A DNA stretch of 64,000 nucleotides. Source: an uncultured Caulobacterales bacterium (lineage in GTDB: Bacteria > Pseudomonadota > Alphaproteobacteria > Caulobacterales > Caulobacteraceae). The translations under genes were made by a program, and so were the position numbers. Within the stretch, counting starts at the first letter, position 1, and every line of letters begins with the position of its first letter. The stretch spans positions 62,001 through 126,000 of the forward strand of contig CAIOYC010000030.1 in the NCBI GenBank assembly GCA_903862425.1, given 5' to 3'. This document shows positions 47,548 to 55,901 of the stretch, piece after piece. The notes under the pieces were generated by a model. The model was given only the letters and a program-made list of their open reading frames with translations, searched no databases and was not told where the DNA came from.

Positions 47548-48852
47548 TCAGCGCTTTTCGACCGGAACGAACTGACGCGACGGGGCGCCGGTGTAGATCT
47601 GCCGCGGACGGCTGATCTTTTGCGACGGGTCGGAGATCATCTCGTTCCACTGAGCGATCCAGCCCACCGTGCGCGAGACCGCGAACAGCACGGTAAACAT
47701 GTCGGCCGGGAAGCCGAGGGCGTTCATGGTGATGCCCGAATAGAAGTCGACATTCGGATAGAGCTTGCGATCAATGAAGTACTGGTCGGAGAGGGCAATG
47801 CGCTCCAACTCCATGGCCACTTTCATCAGCGGATCGTCGTGCTTGCCGAAAGCATCCAAAACCTCGTGGGTCGTCTTTTGCATCACCTTGGCGCGGGGGT
47901 CATACGACTTGTAGACCCGGTGGCCAAAGCCCATCAGCTTCACACCGCTGTTTTTGTCCTTCACCTTCTCGATGAAGGCCGGGATGTTCTCGACCGTACC
48001 TATCTCCTTCAGCATGTTCAGCGCCGCCTCGTTGGCGCCGCCGTGCAACGGACCCCACAGGCAGGCGATGCCAGCGGCGATACAGGCGAAGGGATTGGCT
48101 TCGGACGAGCCAGCCTGGCGCACAGTGGAGGTAGAGGCGTTCTGCTCGTGGTCCGCCTGCAGGATCATCAGGTGGTTCATGGCTTTGATGGCCACCGGAT
48201 GGGGCTTGTAGTCCTCCGCCGGCACGGTGAAGCACATGCGCAGGAAGTTCTCTGCATAGCCGAACTCGTTGCGCGGATAGACAAAGGGCTGGCCGACCGA
48301 ATACTTGAACGCCTGGGCGGCGATGGTCGGCATCTTCGCTATCATGCGGTGGGCGCTGATCTCGCGCTGCTTCGGATCATGGATGTTGGTGCTGTCGTGA
48401 TAGAAGGCCGAAAGCGCGCCCACCGCGGCCACCATGACCGCCATGGGCGGCGCATCGCGACGGAAGCCCTGGAAAAAGCGGTGGAACTGGTCGTGCACCA
48501 TGGTGTGGTGGGTGATGGTGGTCTCGAACTCGGTCAACTCGGCGGCGTTCGGCAGTTCGCCGTTCAGCAGCAGGTAGCAGACCTCCAGGAAGCTGCAGTT
48601 CTCGGCCAGCTGATCGATGGGATAGCCACGATAGAGCAAGATGCCCTGGTCGCCGTCGATATAGGTGATCTGGCTTTCGCAGCTCGCCGTCGAGGTGAAG
48701 CCAGGGTCGTAAGTGAAGGTATCCGTCTCGGCGTACATCTTCCGGATATCCACCACATCGGGACCGACCGAGCCCTTGAGCACGGGCAGTTCGACCGATT
48801 TGCCGTTCACGGTCAGCGTGGCGGTACCGCCCTTGACGACCTTATTCTCCAT
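47548..48852 (-). CDS. gltA: Citrate synthase
   Basis: 434 aa type II (hexameric) citrate synthase, TCA-cycle entry. Catalytic residues: His in [13 protein letters not shown], His in [12 protein letters not shown] and Asp in PNVDFYSGI. The start MENKVVKGG at 48852 (or ATG 48855) follows GAAGGG. Upstream gltX is on the same strand 72 bp away. Confidence 0.97.
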   Translation of the reverse strand: MENKVVKGGTATLTVNGKSVELPVLKGSVGPDVVDIRKMYAETDTFTYDPGFTSTASCESQITYIDGDQGILLYRGYPIDQLAENCSFLEVCYLLLNGELPNAAELTEFETTITHHTMVHDQFHRFFQGFRRDAPPMAVMVAAVGALSAFYHDSTNIHDPKQREISAHRMIAKMPTIAAQAFKYSVGQPFVYPRNEFGYAENFLRMCFTVPAEDYKPHPVAIKAMNHLMILQADHEQNASTSTVRQAGSSEANPFACIAAGIACLWGPLHGGANEAALNMLKEIGTVENIPAFIEKVKDKNSGVKLMGFGHRVYKSYDPRAKVMQKTTHEVLDAFGKHDDPLMKVAMELERIALSDQYFIDRKLYPNVDFYSGITMNALGFPADMFTVLFAVSRTVGWIAQWNEMISDPSQKISRPRQIYTGAPSRQFVPVEKR

Positions 48853-48924
48853 CATCCAACCCTTCTCATCGTTCGGTTCGCGCATGGGAGGGCGAGACCG
48901 TATTTTCGAGCCGCTTATAGACCT

Positions 48925-50322
48925 TTACTGCACCTGCGAAAGGGCGTCGTCGATCCGTCCCAACGCTTCCTCGCGGCCCAGTGAGACCAGGGTCGACGCC
49001 AGGTCTGGCGCAGGCGCACCACCGGACAGAACCCCCCGAAGCGCCGGACCGAACTTACCAATGCCGATGCCCTCCGCCTCGGCGAACGCGCGGATTTCGA
49101 CCTCGAGCGCCGGAACTTCCCATTTTGACGCGGTAAGCCTGTCACGCAGCCTGGCCAAACGTTCGCGCGTCTCCTCGCCGAGTTGGGCCTGAGTCTTCGA
49201 GTCGAGCGCCAGGGGGCGGGACTTCAGGGCGAACAGCGTCAGGTCGGCGAGCTGCAGAGTAGTCTGTGCCCCTTCCTTTACCAACGCCACAACGGCGGGC
49301 AGCGACGCAAGGCGATCGGCGGACACCTGCACGCCCCGACCTTGGTGAACGGCTAGCGTCAACTCGGTCAGGCGGTCGTTGTCGGCCTCGCGGATATATT
49401 GCTGGTTGATGTGGTTCAGCTTGGCCCAGTCGAGGCGGGCGGGAGCCTTCACCACATCCTTGACATCGAACCAAGCCTCCGCCTGGGAGTCGCTGAAAAT
49501 CTCGTCGTCGCCATGACCCCAGCCGAGCCGAGCCAGATAGTTTCGCAGGGCTTCGGGGAGGTAGCCGAGATCGGCGAACTCACCCACTGCCTGCGCCCCG
49601 TGGCGCTTGGAAAGCTTTGCTCCGTCCGGGCCGTGGATTAACGGAAGGTGGGCAAAGGCAGGAACCTCCCAGCCCAACGCCTGATAGATCAGACTTTGGC
49701 GGGCGGCGTTGTTCAGGTGGTCGTCGCCGCGTATCACGTGGGTGACGCCCATGTCGTGGTCGTCAGCAACCACGGCGAGATTGTAGGTCGGCGATCCGTC
49801 CGTGCGCAGCACGACGAGATCGTCGAGTTCCCGGTTCTGGAAGGTGACCTGCCCCTTGATCAGGTCATCGACCACCGTTTCGCCGTCCAGCGGGGCCTTC
49901 AGGCGAACCACGTGGGGCGCTCCGGGCGGGGCCTCGGAAGGATCGCGGTCGCGCCAGGCGGACCGCACCACACGGCCCTCAGCGCGGGCGCGTTCGCGCT
50001 CGGCGTCTTGTTCCGCTGGCGGGGTGAAATCGCGATAGGCGCCGCCATTGGCCAACATTGCGGCCACGGCCTCGCGGTGCCGATCAGCGCGCGCGAACTG
50101 GAACACAGGCTCCGCGTCGGGCGTGACGCCGAGCCAACTCAGCCCGTCGAGTATGATCTGGACATTAGCCTCGGTCGAGCGCTCGCGATCGGTATCTTCA
50201 ATCCGAAGTAGGAATTTTCCACCCGTATGGCGCGCATAAAGCTGGTTAAACAGCGCAGTCCGTGCCCCTCCTATGTGGAGCGAGCCGGTGGGCGAAGGGG
50301 CAAAACGGGTGACGACGGTCAT
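48925..50322 (-). CDS. gltX: Glutamyl-tRNA synthetase
   Basis: 465 aa class I synthetase. HIGH motif as SPTGSLHIGGAR, KMSKS as KLSKRHG, DTDRERS and RGDDHLNN. Alphaproteobacteria often have two GluRS enzymes, one charging tRNA-Gln for the amidotransferase route; which this is cannot be told. ATG 50322 (MTVVTRFAPSP) has a weak ribosome-binding site; ATG 50352 is an alternative. Divergent from comEC. Confidence 0.96.
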   Translation of the reverse strand: MTVVTRFAPSPTGSLHIGGARTALFNQLYARHTGGKFLLRIEDTDRERSTEANVQIILDGLSWLGVTPDAEPVFQFARADRHREAVAAMLANGGAYRDFTPPAEQDAERERARAEGRVVRSAWRDRDPSEAPPGAPHVVRLKAPLDGETVVDDLIKGQVTFQNRELDDLVVLRTDGSPTYNLAVVADDHDMGVTHVIRGDDHLNNAARQSLIYQALGWEVPAFAHLPLIHGPDGAKLSKRHGAQAVGEFADLGYLPEALRNYLARLGWGHGDDEIFSDSQAEAWFDVKDVVKAPARLDWAKLNHINQQYIREADNDRLTELTLAVHQGRGVQVSADRLASLPAVVALVKEGAQTTLQLADLTLFALKSRPLALDSKTQAQLGEETRERLARLRDRLTASKWEVPALEVEIRAFAEAEGIGIGKFGPALRGVLSGGAPAPDLASTLVSLGREEALGRIDDALSQVQ

Positions 50323-50398
50323 CGGGTCGGGAAAGCCAGGGGAGAGGGCCATCGGCCCGGGCCGCGCTCTTAGCACGCGCGGCTGGCGCGCGCCTAGC

Positions 50399-52570
50399 TT
50401 GAGCGTTCTGATCAATGGATTGCGAGCCTGGGCCCGGGCGGAAGCTGGTGCGCAGGTTGACCGCTGGCCCCTATGGGCTCCGGTCGCCTTCGGCATTGGC
50501 GCCGCGAGCTATTTCGGACTGATGACTGAGCCAATCTGGTGGCTGGGCGTTGGCATGCTGACGGCGACCGTGCTGCTATTGATCGGCGCGCATCACTGGG
50601 GCCGTAGCCGCGCCCTGATCGCCGCATCTACCCTGCTCGCCTTCGGCGCTGCGGGCTTCTCCAATGGTGGGCTGGCCACGCATCTGGCAGACGCGCCACG
50701 CATTCCTGATAGCTACGGTGTAGGCAGCATCGAGGGGTGGGTAGTGGACGTCTCCAGCCCCTCAACTGATCGGGGGCGGATGCTGATCGCGCCGGTGCGT
50801 ATTTCCCATCTGCGTACGGAAGAATTGCCCCTGCGCGTTCGCGTGGTGGTCAAACCGGCGGATCTCGTCGGGCCAGGGGAGGCCGTGCGGCTGACCGCTC
50901 TGCTCAATCCACCGCCGCGCCCTGCGGCACCTGGCGCCTTCGACTTCGCCCGGGATGCCTACTTCGAGCGGATTGGTGGAGTCGGGCTGGCGCTGAAGCC
51001 GCCCATGGTGATCGACCTGCCCGAGCCCGCCAGCCTGCGCCTGCGCACTGAGTTTTCGCTCAACCGTCTGCGCTGGCGGGTGGCGCGCAACCTGGCCGAC
51101 GATATCGCCCGTTTCGTCCCTTCCGCCGGGCAGGGCGCACAGGGTCTGGCGGCGGCGGTGACCACCAGCCACGAGGCCTGGCTGCCGGCTGAGGATGCAG
51201 ACGGCCTGCGCGGCTCAGGCCTCGCCCACATGTTGGCCATTGCGGGGCTTCACACGGCGGCGGTGTGCGGTTTCGTTTTCGCCGCCTTGCGGTTGGCCAT
51301 CGCCGCGTGGCCGTGGCTGGCGCTTCGGGTCAGTGGCAAGAAGGTCGCGGCCGCCGGGGCGCTGATCGCGGTGCTCTGTTATCTGGCGCTCAGCGGCGCT
51401 CACCCACCGGCCAAGCGTGCGGCGATCACGGCGGGTGTGGCTTTTGTGGCCATGCTCCTCGACCGGCGCGCCATCAGCCTGCGCTCTTTGGCCATCGCCG
51501 CCCTGTTGGTGCTGTTGATCCAGCCAGAGGCCGTGGTGCAGCCCGGATTCCAGATGAGTTTTTCCGCGACCGGCGCCCTTGTAGCCCTGGCCGAGATCTG
51601 GCCGCACCGTTCGCGTCCCATCAACGCACCTTGGCCGATCCTGATGCTCCAGAGGGCCAAGGACTGGGCGTTGGCGCTGTTCATGGTCAGCTTTGTAGCA
51701 GGGGCGGCGACAGGGCCGTTTGCCTTGCAGCACTTCAACCGTATGGCCAATTACGGCGTGCCCGCCAACCTCACCGCGGATTTTGTCGCCTCGACGATCA
51801 TGATGCCATCCTTGGCGGTGTCATTGCCGTTCGAGGCGCTAGATTTAGGGCGCGACTGGCTCGTGGCTCCGCTCACCGTCGCCGGCTGGGCCGCGCGGGC
51901 GATCCTTGAGATCGGCCGCATCTGTTCCACCGCACCGGGCGCCAATGTTACATGGTCGAGCGCACCGCCCATCGCCATGCTGGTCGCGTTTCTTGGCATC
52001 GTGTTCGGCATACTGTGGAAGGGGCGCCTGCGCTGGATCGGCGCGCCGCTGGCCTTCGCCGTCATGCTATGGCCGCGCCCGCCCGCCCCGGTTGGGTGGA
52101 TCGCCAACGATGGCAACGGCGCCGCCATCGTCCAGAATGGGGTGATGATCGCGCTGAAGCCCACCCACACCGCCTATGCCACTGACCTATGGGCTGCCCG
52201 GCGGGGGCTCAAACATGCCGCCGATGACGAAGCCCAGCGCAACGCCCTGTTCGAATGCGACCTGAAGGGCTGCACGCCGCTTCCAGACACCCATCCAGCG
52301 ATCGGAACCTGGTGGAGCACACGCCCGCCGAACTTCGACCGGGCGGCTGACCTATGCGCACGGAGCGAGGTCGTGTTGTTCCGCGCCTTGGTCGATCCGC
52401 CTCCGGCGTGCGCGGGCAAGACCTTCATCGGAACAAATGAACTCAGGGACGGCGGCGCAGCGGAAATATATGCCGACCACGGCAAGCTAAGGCTGGTCTG
52501 GTCTGAGCCTATACGCGGCAATCGCCCCTGGACCGGCGCGAGCGACGAGATCAGTGATAGCGACGAATGA
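50399..52570 (+). CDS. comEC: ComEC/Rec2-family DNA uptake channel
   Basis: About 723 aa polytopic membrane protein. N-terminal DUF4131 region with two helices and an OB-like part ([19 protein letters not shown]), the Competence core ([50 protein letters not shown]) and a C-terminal part where the metallo-beta-lactamase-like domain is degenerate: no HxHxDH is seen. Mediates import of single-stranded DNA across the inner membrane. TTG 50399 is a plausible start; the frame is open from 50273 but that would cover the gltX start. Its 3' end overlaps convergent lexA by 20 bp. Confidence 0.87.
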   Translation: MSVLINGLRAWARAEAGAQVDRWPLWAPVAFGIGAASYFGLMTEPIWWLGVGMLTATVLLLIGAHHWGRSRALIAASTLLAFGAAGFSNGGLATHLADAPRIPDSYGVGSIEGWVVDVSSPSTDRGRMLIAPVRISHLRTEELPLRVRVVVKPADLVGPGEAVRLTALLNPPPRPAAPGAFDFARDAYFERIGGVGLALKPPMVIDLPEPASLRLRTEFSLNRLRWRVARNLADDIARFVPSAGQGAQGLAAAVTTSHEAWLPAEDADGLRGSGLAHMLAIAGLHTAAVCGFVFAALRLAIAAWPWLALRVSGKKVAAAGALIAVLCYLALSGAHPPAKRAAITAGVAFVAMLLDRRAISLRSLAIAALLVLLIQPEAVVQPGFQMSFSATGALVALAEIWPHRSRPINAPWPILMLQRAKDWALALFMVSFVAGAATGPFALQHFNRMANYGVPANLTADFVASTIMMPSLAVSLPFEALDLGRDWLVAPLTVAGWAARAILEIGRICSTAPGANVTWSSAPPIAMLVAFLGIVFGILWKGRLRWIGAPLAFAVMLWPRPPAPVGWIANDGNGAAIVQNGVMIALKPTHTAYATDLWAARRGLKHAADDEAQRNALFECDLKGCTPLPDTHPAIGTWWSTRPPNFDRAADLCARSEVVLFRALVDPPPACAGKTFIGTNELRDGGAAEIYADHGKLRLVWSEPIRGNRPWTGASDEISDSDE

Positions 52571-53237
52571 GCCCCACCAACTTGCCCTGTACCTCAACCT
52601 GATCGGGGCCGAACACGCGGGTCTGGTATTTGGGATTGGCGGCTTCGAGAGCGATTGAGCCGGCCTTCTTGCGCAGGCGCTTCAGGGTGGCCTCCTCGCC
52701 CATCACCAGGGCGACGACGATCTCACCGGAGTTGGCGGTGTCGCCCTTCTTGATCACCACGTAGTCGCCGTCGAGAATACCGGCCTCGATCATCGAATCG
52801 CCCTGCACTTCGAGTACATAGTGATCGCCCGAGCCGAGGAGTTCGGCGGGCACCGTGATCCGTTCGCGCTCGTGCTGGATGGCCTCGATCGGCGTGCCGG
52901 CGGCGATGCGGCCAAGCACCGGCAGGGACTGACTGTCATTGGCGGCCACGGGAGGCGGCACGGAAGGGCGCGATCCCTGCACCACCTGCGGCTTGAACGG
53001 CGCACGCATCCTTGCGGCCGCAGTCTCCGGCAGTTTCACCACCTCCAACGCTCGCGCCCGATGGGCCAGGCGGCGCAGGAAGCCGCGCTCTTCCAGCGCC
53101 GTGATCAGGCGGTGGATGCCGGACTTGGACGCAAGGTCGAGCGCATCCTTCATCTCGTCGAACGAGGGCGAGACGCCGGTCTCCTTGATGCGCTCATGGA
53201 TGAACATGAGCAGTTCGTGCTGCTTCTTCGTAAGCAT
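52551..53237 (-). CDS. lexA: LexA repressor
   Basis: 228 aa. N-terminal winged helix ([17 protein letters not shown]...[17 protein letters not shown]), cleavage site AAG within [11 protein letters not shown], catalytic Ser in [11 protein letters not shown] and Lys in [13 protein letters not shown] master repressor. ATG 53237 has GGAG 8 bases upstream (an ATG at 53243 is also in frame). A perfect GTTC-N7-GTTC box lies 46 bp upstream. The transposon sits 76 bp upstream of the start. Confidence 0.98.
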   Translation of the reverse strand: MLTKKQHELLMFIHERIKETGVSPSFDEMKDALDLASKSGIHRLITALEERGFLRRLAHRARALEVVKLPETAAARMRAPFKPQVVQGSRPSVPPPVAANDSQSLPVLGRIAAGTPIEAIQHERERITVPAELLGSGDHYVLEVQGDSMIEAGILDGDYVVIKKGDTANSGEIVVALVMGEEATLKRLRKKAGSIALEAANPKYQTRVFGPDQVEVQGKLVGLIRRYH

Positions 53238-53282
53238 CACCATCTCCGAACCGTCGCGGACAAATCGCGAACATGAGCGGAT

Positions 53283-53311
53283 GTTCTGTAAGTGTTCCGG
53301 GTTAATGTCAA
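53283..53311 (-). promoter_or_regulatory. lexA promoter: -35 TTGACA and SOS box
   Basis: SOS box GTTC-TGTAAGT-GTTC at 53283-53297 (plus-strand reading) matches the alphaproteobacterial LexA operator exactly. TTGACA is on the minus strand at 53311-53306, so the box covers the -10 region. A second half-match GTTC-N7-GTCC lies nearer the gene (53272-53258, minus). This implies autorepression. The -35 hexamer is within the transposon's target duplication. Confidence 0.85.
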
Positions 53312-53313
53312 GT
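53305..53313. repeat. Target-site duplication, lexA side
   Basis: ATGTCAAGT, identical to 55885-55893 on the other side of the transposon. IS1595-family elements usually duplicate about 8 bp; here 9 bp match. Confidence 0.9.
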
Positions 53314-53339
53314 GGCGATTATGCACTTGCCATACCAAG
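53314..53339 (+). repeat. Left terminal inverted repeat
   Basis: 26 bp starting GGCGATTATGCACTTGCC, exact reverse complement of 55859-55884. Confidence 0.95.
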
Positions 53340-53430
53340 CGAACGGAAATAAATCCATGACCGACGGGCCGGTATTTTACGAAAAAGTAAGAGAATCAAC
53401 GCGTCCCCGCCGTGGTATGGTGGGGGCGTT

Positions 53431-53628
53431 ATGAGCGCGCCAGATCAAATGGAGATTGAGCCAACACCCGCTATGATCGACGCGGGGGCATCGGCGTTGC
53501 TTTCTAGCTGCTATGCCAACGAATTTCGTCCAACCACGGCGGAGCAAGCCGTGCGGGAGGTCTGGGCGGCAATGGATCAGGCGTCACGCCAAGCTCAACA
53601 AGCAAAAGGCTGTGGGCGACCCAAGTAG
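53431..53628 (+). CDS. Transposon passenger: 65-aa protein
   Basis: Begins MSAPDQMEIEPTPAMIDAG and contains a helical TAEQAVREVWAAMDQA, a pattern seen in small phage and mobile-element proteins. GGTGGGGGCG precedes the ATG. Its 3' half overlaps the convergent HEPN-motif gene by 125 bp, so one of the two ends may be misjudged. No function recognised; a small partner protein for the adjacent gene is conceivable. Confidence 0.5.
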   Translation: MSAPDQMEIEPTPAMIDAGASALLSSCYANEFRPTTAEQAVREVWAAMDQASRQAQQAKGCGRPK

Positions 53629-54040
53629 CGTAGTGGGATTCAGATAGCATCTCGTCCAACTCCCCCAGACTGATAGCTTTAAGCTTCGATTGGGACCACG
53701 CGACAGCCCGATCCGGCGTGGCCGTTATAACGGCATGCGCCAGCATGTTCCGGTCGTTTCGGTAGTTTTCTGCGACATACACAAGCTCGATAACAAGCGT
53801 ATCCATCCCTTGGGGAAGATGCCCCCGCTTACGCCTTGCGTTGAGGAGATCGATTTTTCTCTTGAGGTCGATCACGTGGACCAAATCAGCGCCGTCTCGC
53901 GCGTCACTGATGCCCGATAGGCGCTGGATCAAATGGCCTATCTCATTGTCAATCATCGCCCAGTTAGCGATGATGGTCGCGATTTTTAGTCCCTGCTCAG
54001 GTGTGAGCCCAAATTCCCAGAGCGTCGGTGTAATGACCAC
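53504..54040 (-). CDS. Transposon passenger: helical protein with HEPN-type RNxxxH motif
   Basis: About 178 aa, predominantly helical. Contains YRNDRNMLAHA, in which RNMLAH fits the RNxxxH signature of HEPN RNases, after helices (IANWAMIDNEIGHLIQRL; DLKRKIDLLNARRK). The tail is proline-rich (DPLPPRPPARLAPPW). GTG 54040 has AGGAA about 9 bases upstream; the frame is open to 54175 with an ATG at 54109. Proteins of this shape occur as hypothetical genes on mobile elements. RNase or toxin/defence activity is inference from one motif. Confidence 0.55.
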   Translation of the reverse strand: MVITPTLWEFGLTPEQGLKIATIIANWAMIDNEIGHLIQRLSGISDARDGADLVHVIDLKRKIDLLNARRKRGHLPQGMDTLVIELVYVAENYRNDRNMLAHAVITATPDRAVAWSQSKLKAISLGELDEMLSESHYATWVAHSLLLVELGVTPDPLPPRPPARLAPPWLDEIRWHSS

Positions 54041-54214
54041 GAAGCTTATTCCTAATGATGAATCAGGCGCAGAGGACGCTAGGCGCCGCGACGAGATAAT
54101 CCGCCGCATGATCGCGACCCCTCCGCAACCTAAGCCGAGGGTTACTTGCGAGTCGATTCCCTCCAAGGGTGACAAAGCCGAGAAGTAGGCGCACCATCCG
54201 CGACGCTGCTTCTG

Positions 54215-54371
54215 GGTTTGATCACCCGGTCTCTAGCATTGCGCTGAACGTAGGTCCCCGCTTCGTCGGGCGGCCTGCCAATACAACACCTTCGGGGAAT
54301 ACGCAGGACGCGTCTTCCTACGTTCACGCGTGATCAACCGCCCGGCTTCGGACGGGCCTTGAACGTGGGGG
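54215..54371 (+). ncRNA. Structured RNA / riboswitch-like leader in the transposon
   Basis: Nested pairings: GGTTTGATCAC (54215-54225) with GTGATCAACC (54330-54339); TGAACGTAGG (54245-54254) with CCTACGTTCA (54317-54326); TCCCCG (54255-54260) with CGGGGA (54293-54298); then a GCCCG/CGGGC hairpin (54340-54357). CCTACGTTCA can instead pair with TGAACGTGGG (54360-54369), which overlaps the ribosome-binding site of the 151-aa gene (ATG 54376). Two exclusive folds are thus possible. No known riboswitch class recognised. Confidence 0.55.
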
Positions 54372-54375
54372 CTGT

Positions 54376-54831
54376 ATGCGTCGACTATTTCCTGTGGCGG
54401 GATTTCTGATCCTGTTCGCCATTGCGTGGCATTTGCTAACGCCGTCTCCAGAGACCAAGGCGGCTACAAACCATGCCGATGAGATCGCGCACTCGGTAGC
54501 GGCGTCCCTCCCTCCCGGAGCATCTGGCGCGACAGTGACCGTTGATGACAAAACCATCAGCAACAATACCTATTTCCTCACGATCAATTATCCACAGTCC
54601 TTCGACTGGAATACGGATGTCGTATTCGACAATGGAAAAACCGTGGTGCGGCGAGTGCTGGATAAGCTCATGGCTGACGGGAAACATCCGGCTGAGGATC
54701 GCACCATCATCCGCGCCTATTCCCAACAGGTGGGCGGCCGGGGTGAGGCGACCGGCGCGCCCATGGTGCATGTCTTCGGATACACCGAATATGACGCATC
54801 CTCAGACAGCATTCGCTGGGTGGATGACTAG
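54376..54831 (+). CDS. Transposon passenger: 151-aa secreted or membrane-anchored protein
   Basis: N-terminal hydrophobic segment (LFPVAGFLILFAIAWHLL) acts as a signal anchor or signal peptide, followed by a soluble domain of mixed alpha/beta character with DNGKTVVRRVLDKLMADGK and RTIIRAYSQQVGG. GGGGG is 4 bases before ATG 54376, partly within the alternative RNA pairing. Not recognised. It ends 45 bp before the convergent transposase stop. Confidence 0.65.
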   Translation: MRRLFPVAGFLILFAIAWHLLTPSPETKAATNHADEIAHSVAASLPPGASGATVTVDDKTISNNTYFLTINYPQSFDWNTDVVFDNGKTVVRRVLDKLMADGKHPAEDRTIIRAYSQQVGGRGEATGAPMVHVFGYTEYDASSDSIRWVDD

Positions 54832-54876
54832 CCCTTCGTCTTCCACCTAGATCGGCGTCGTTTGGCCCATGGCGGC

Positions 54877-55821
54877 TTAGGCGGCGGCTTTGAGGCCGTC
54901 AGTCCGCCGATAAGTCAGACGCTTGCCTACGGTGCCCGCAACCGCCGTACGGGCACGCATGGTATCGGTGATGCCCAGCGCAGTGCGGTTCGAGTATCGG
55001 AAGTCGAACTCGCGCATGTAGCGGTGCAGGTGTTGCTCGCCGCAGTGCTGATAGATGCCACGCATCCCGCGTTTGAAGATGGAGAAAAAGCCTTCAATCG
55101 TGTTCGTGTGGATCACGACGGGGGCGTATTTCACGTACTCGTCCTTGCCGTGGTTCACGACGCCGTGGGCTGAGAAGTTCCAGCCAACCGAGGTGTAGCG
55201 CGGAGCCTCATCGGTCATCAGATGGGCCTCCCGGCTCATATTGGCCTCAAGGATCGGCATAATGGTGGACAGCTTCAAATCTTTTACGACGGCAGATCGC
55301 GCACGGCCGGTGTTGCGCTCTACCAAGGTGACGATTTTCATCTTGTGACCAGCGCCGCCCTTCGCCTTGGCGCGTTCGCGCAGATTGCCGATGAAGGTTT
55401 CGTCCACTTCAACCGCGCCGCCATCATCACCCATCGGAGGATTGGCGTCGCCCTGGTTCATCGCCTCGCGGATACGATGCGCCATGAACCAGGCCGTGCG
55501 GTAAGAGCCAAATCCGAGCGAGCGGTAGAGCTGGTGCGCGCTCATGCCCTTCTTTGACGAGCAGAGCAGATGCGTTGCCAGCATCCACTTGTGCAGCGGG
55601 ATGTGCGATTTCTCATAGACGGTGCCCATCACAGCCGTGAAGGGCTTGCGGCAGTCCTTGCACTTGTAGAGGCCAGGACGCGTCGTGCGGCCTTGCATCA
55701 GCGTCGAGTTGCCGACCGTCCCACAGTGCGGGCAAACGCGACCTTCGGGCCAGCGAATCGCCTCGAAGTGAGCGCGGGCCTTTTCCTCGTCGTGGAAGAT
55801 GGGATCGGAAAGGGTCGTCAT
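54877..55821 (-). CDS. IS1595-family (ISXO2-like) transposase
   Basis: 314 aa, full length. N-terminal zinc ribbon (CPHCG...CKDCRKPF), helix-turn-helix region (MSAHQLYRSLGFGSYRTAWFM), and DDE-type catalytic core: VEVDETFIGN, MTDEAPRYT and HTNTIEGFFSIFKRGMRG, the ISXO2-like signature. It starts 38 bp from the right terminal repeat. No frameshift or truncation, so likely active. Confidence 0.95.
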   Translation of the reverse strand: MTTLSDPIFHDEEKARAHFEAIRWPEGRVCPHCGTVGNSTLMQGRTTRPGLYKCKDCRKPFTAVMGTVYEKSHIPLHKWMLATHLLCSSKKGMSAHQLYRSLGFGSYRTAWFMAHRIREAMNQGDANPPMGDDGGAVEVDETFIGNLRERAKAKGGAGHKMKIVTLVERNTGRARSAVVKDLKLSTIMPILEANMSREAHLMTDEAPRYTSVGWNFSAHGVVNHGKDEYVKYAPVVIHTNTIEGFFSIFKRGMRGIYQHCGEQHLHRYMREFDFRYSNRTALGITDTMRARTAVAGTVGKRLTYRRTDGLKAAA

Positions 55822-55858
55822 CGGGTCGTCTCCAGTGAGAAAACCCTACAGAATCAAT

Positions 55859-55884
55859 CTTGGTATGGCAAGTGCATAATCGCC
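55859..55884 (-). repeat. Right terminal inverted repeat
   Basis: 26 bp ending ...GTGCATAATCGCC, exact reverse complement of the left end. Confidence 0.95.
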
Positions 55885-55893
55885 ATGTCAAGT
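55885..55893. repeat. Target-site duplication, trpC side
   Basis: ATGTCAAGT, 8 bp from the trpC stop codon; matches 53305-53313. Confidence 0.9.
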
Positions 55894-55901
55894 GAACGCT
55901 G

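Larger units (their letters stand above)
53314..55884. mobile_element. IS1595-family transposon with passenger genes (2,571 bp)
   Basis: Bounded by perfect 26-bp terminal inverted repeats beginning GGCGATTATGCAC (left 53314-53339, right 55859-55884) and by a 9-bp direct repeat. One transposase gene (54877-55821) lies near the right end. The remaining about 1.5 kb carries a 65-aa gene, a HEPN-motif gene, a structured RNA region and a 151-aa secreted or anchored protein. Base composition is lower in GC than the flanks. All parts look intact, so insertion is probably recent. IS1595-type elements with passengers are known; this cargo set is not one I recognise. Confidence 0.95.

Noticed and set aside
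54215-54357. Integron attC-like site in the transposon
   Set aside because: Nested inverted repeats suggested it, but the outer ends do not fit the RYYYAAC/GTTRRRY core sites and no integron integrase is present.
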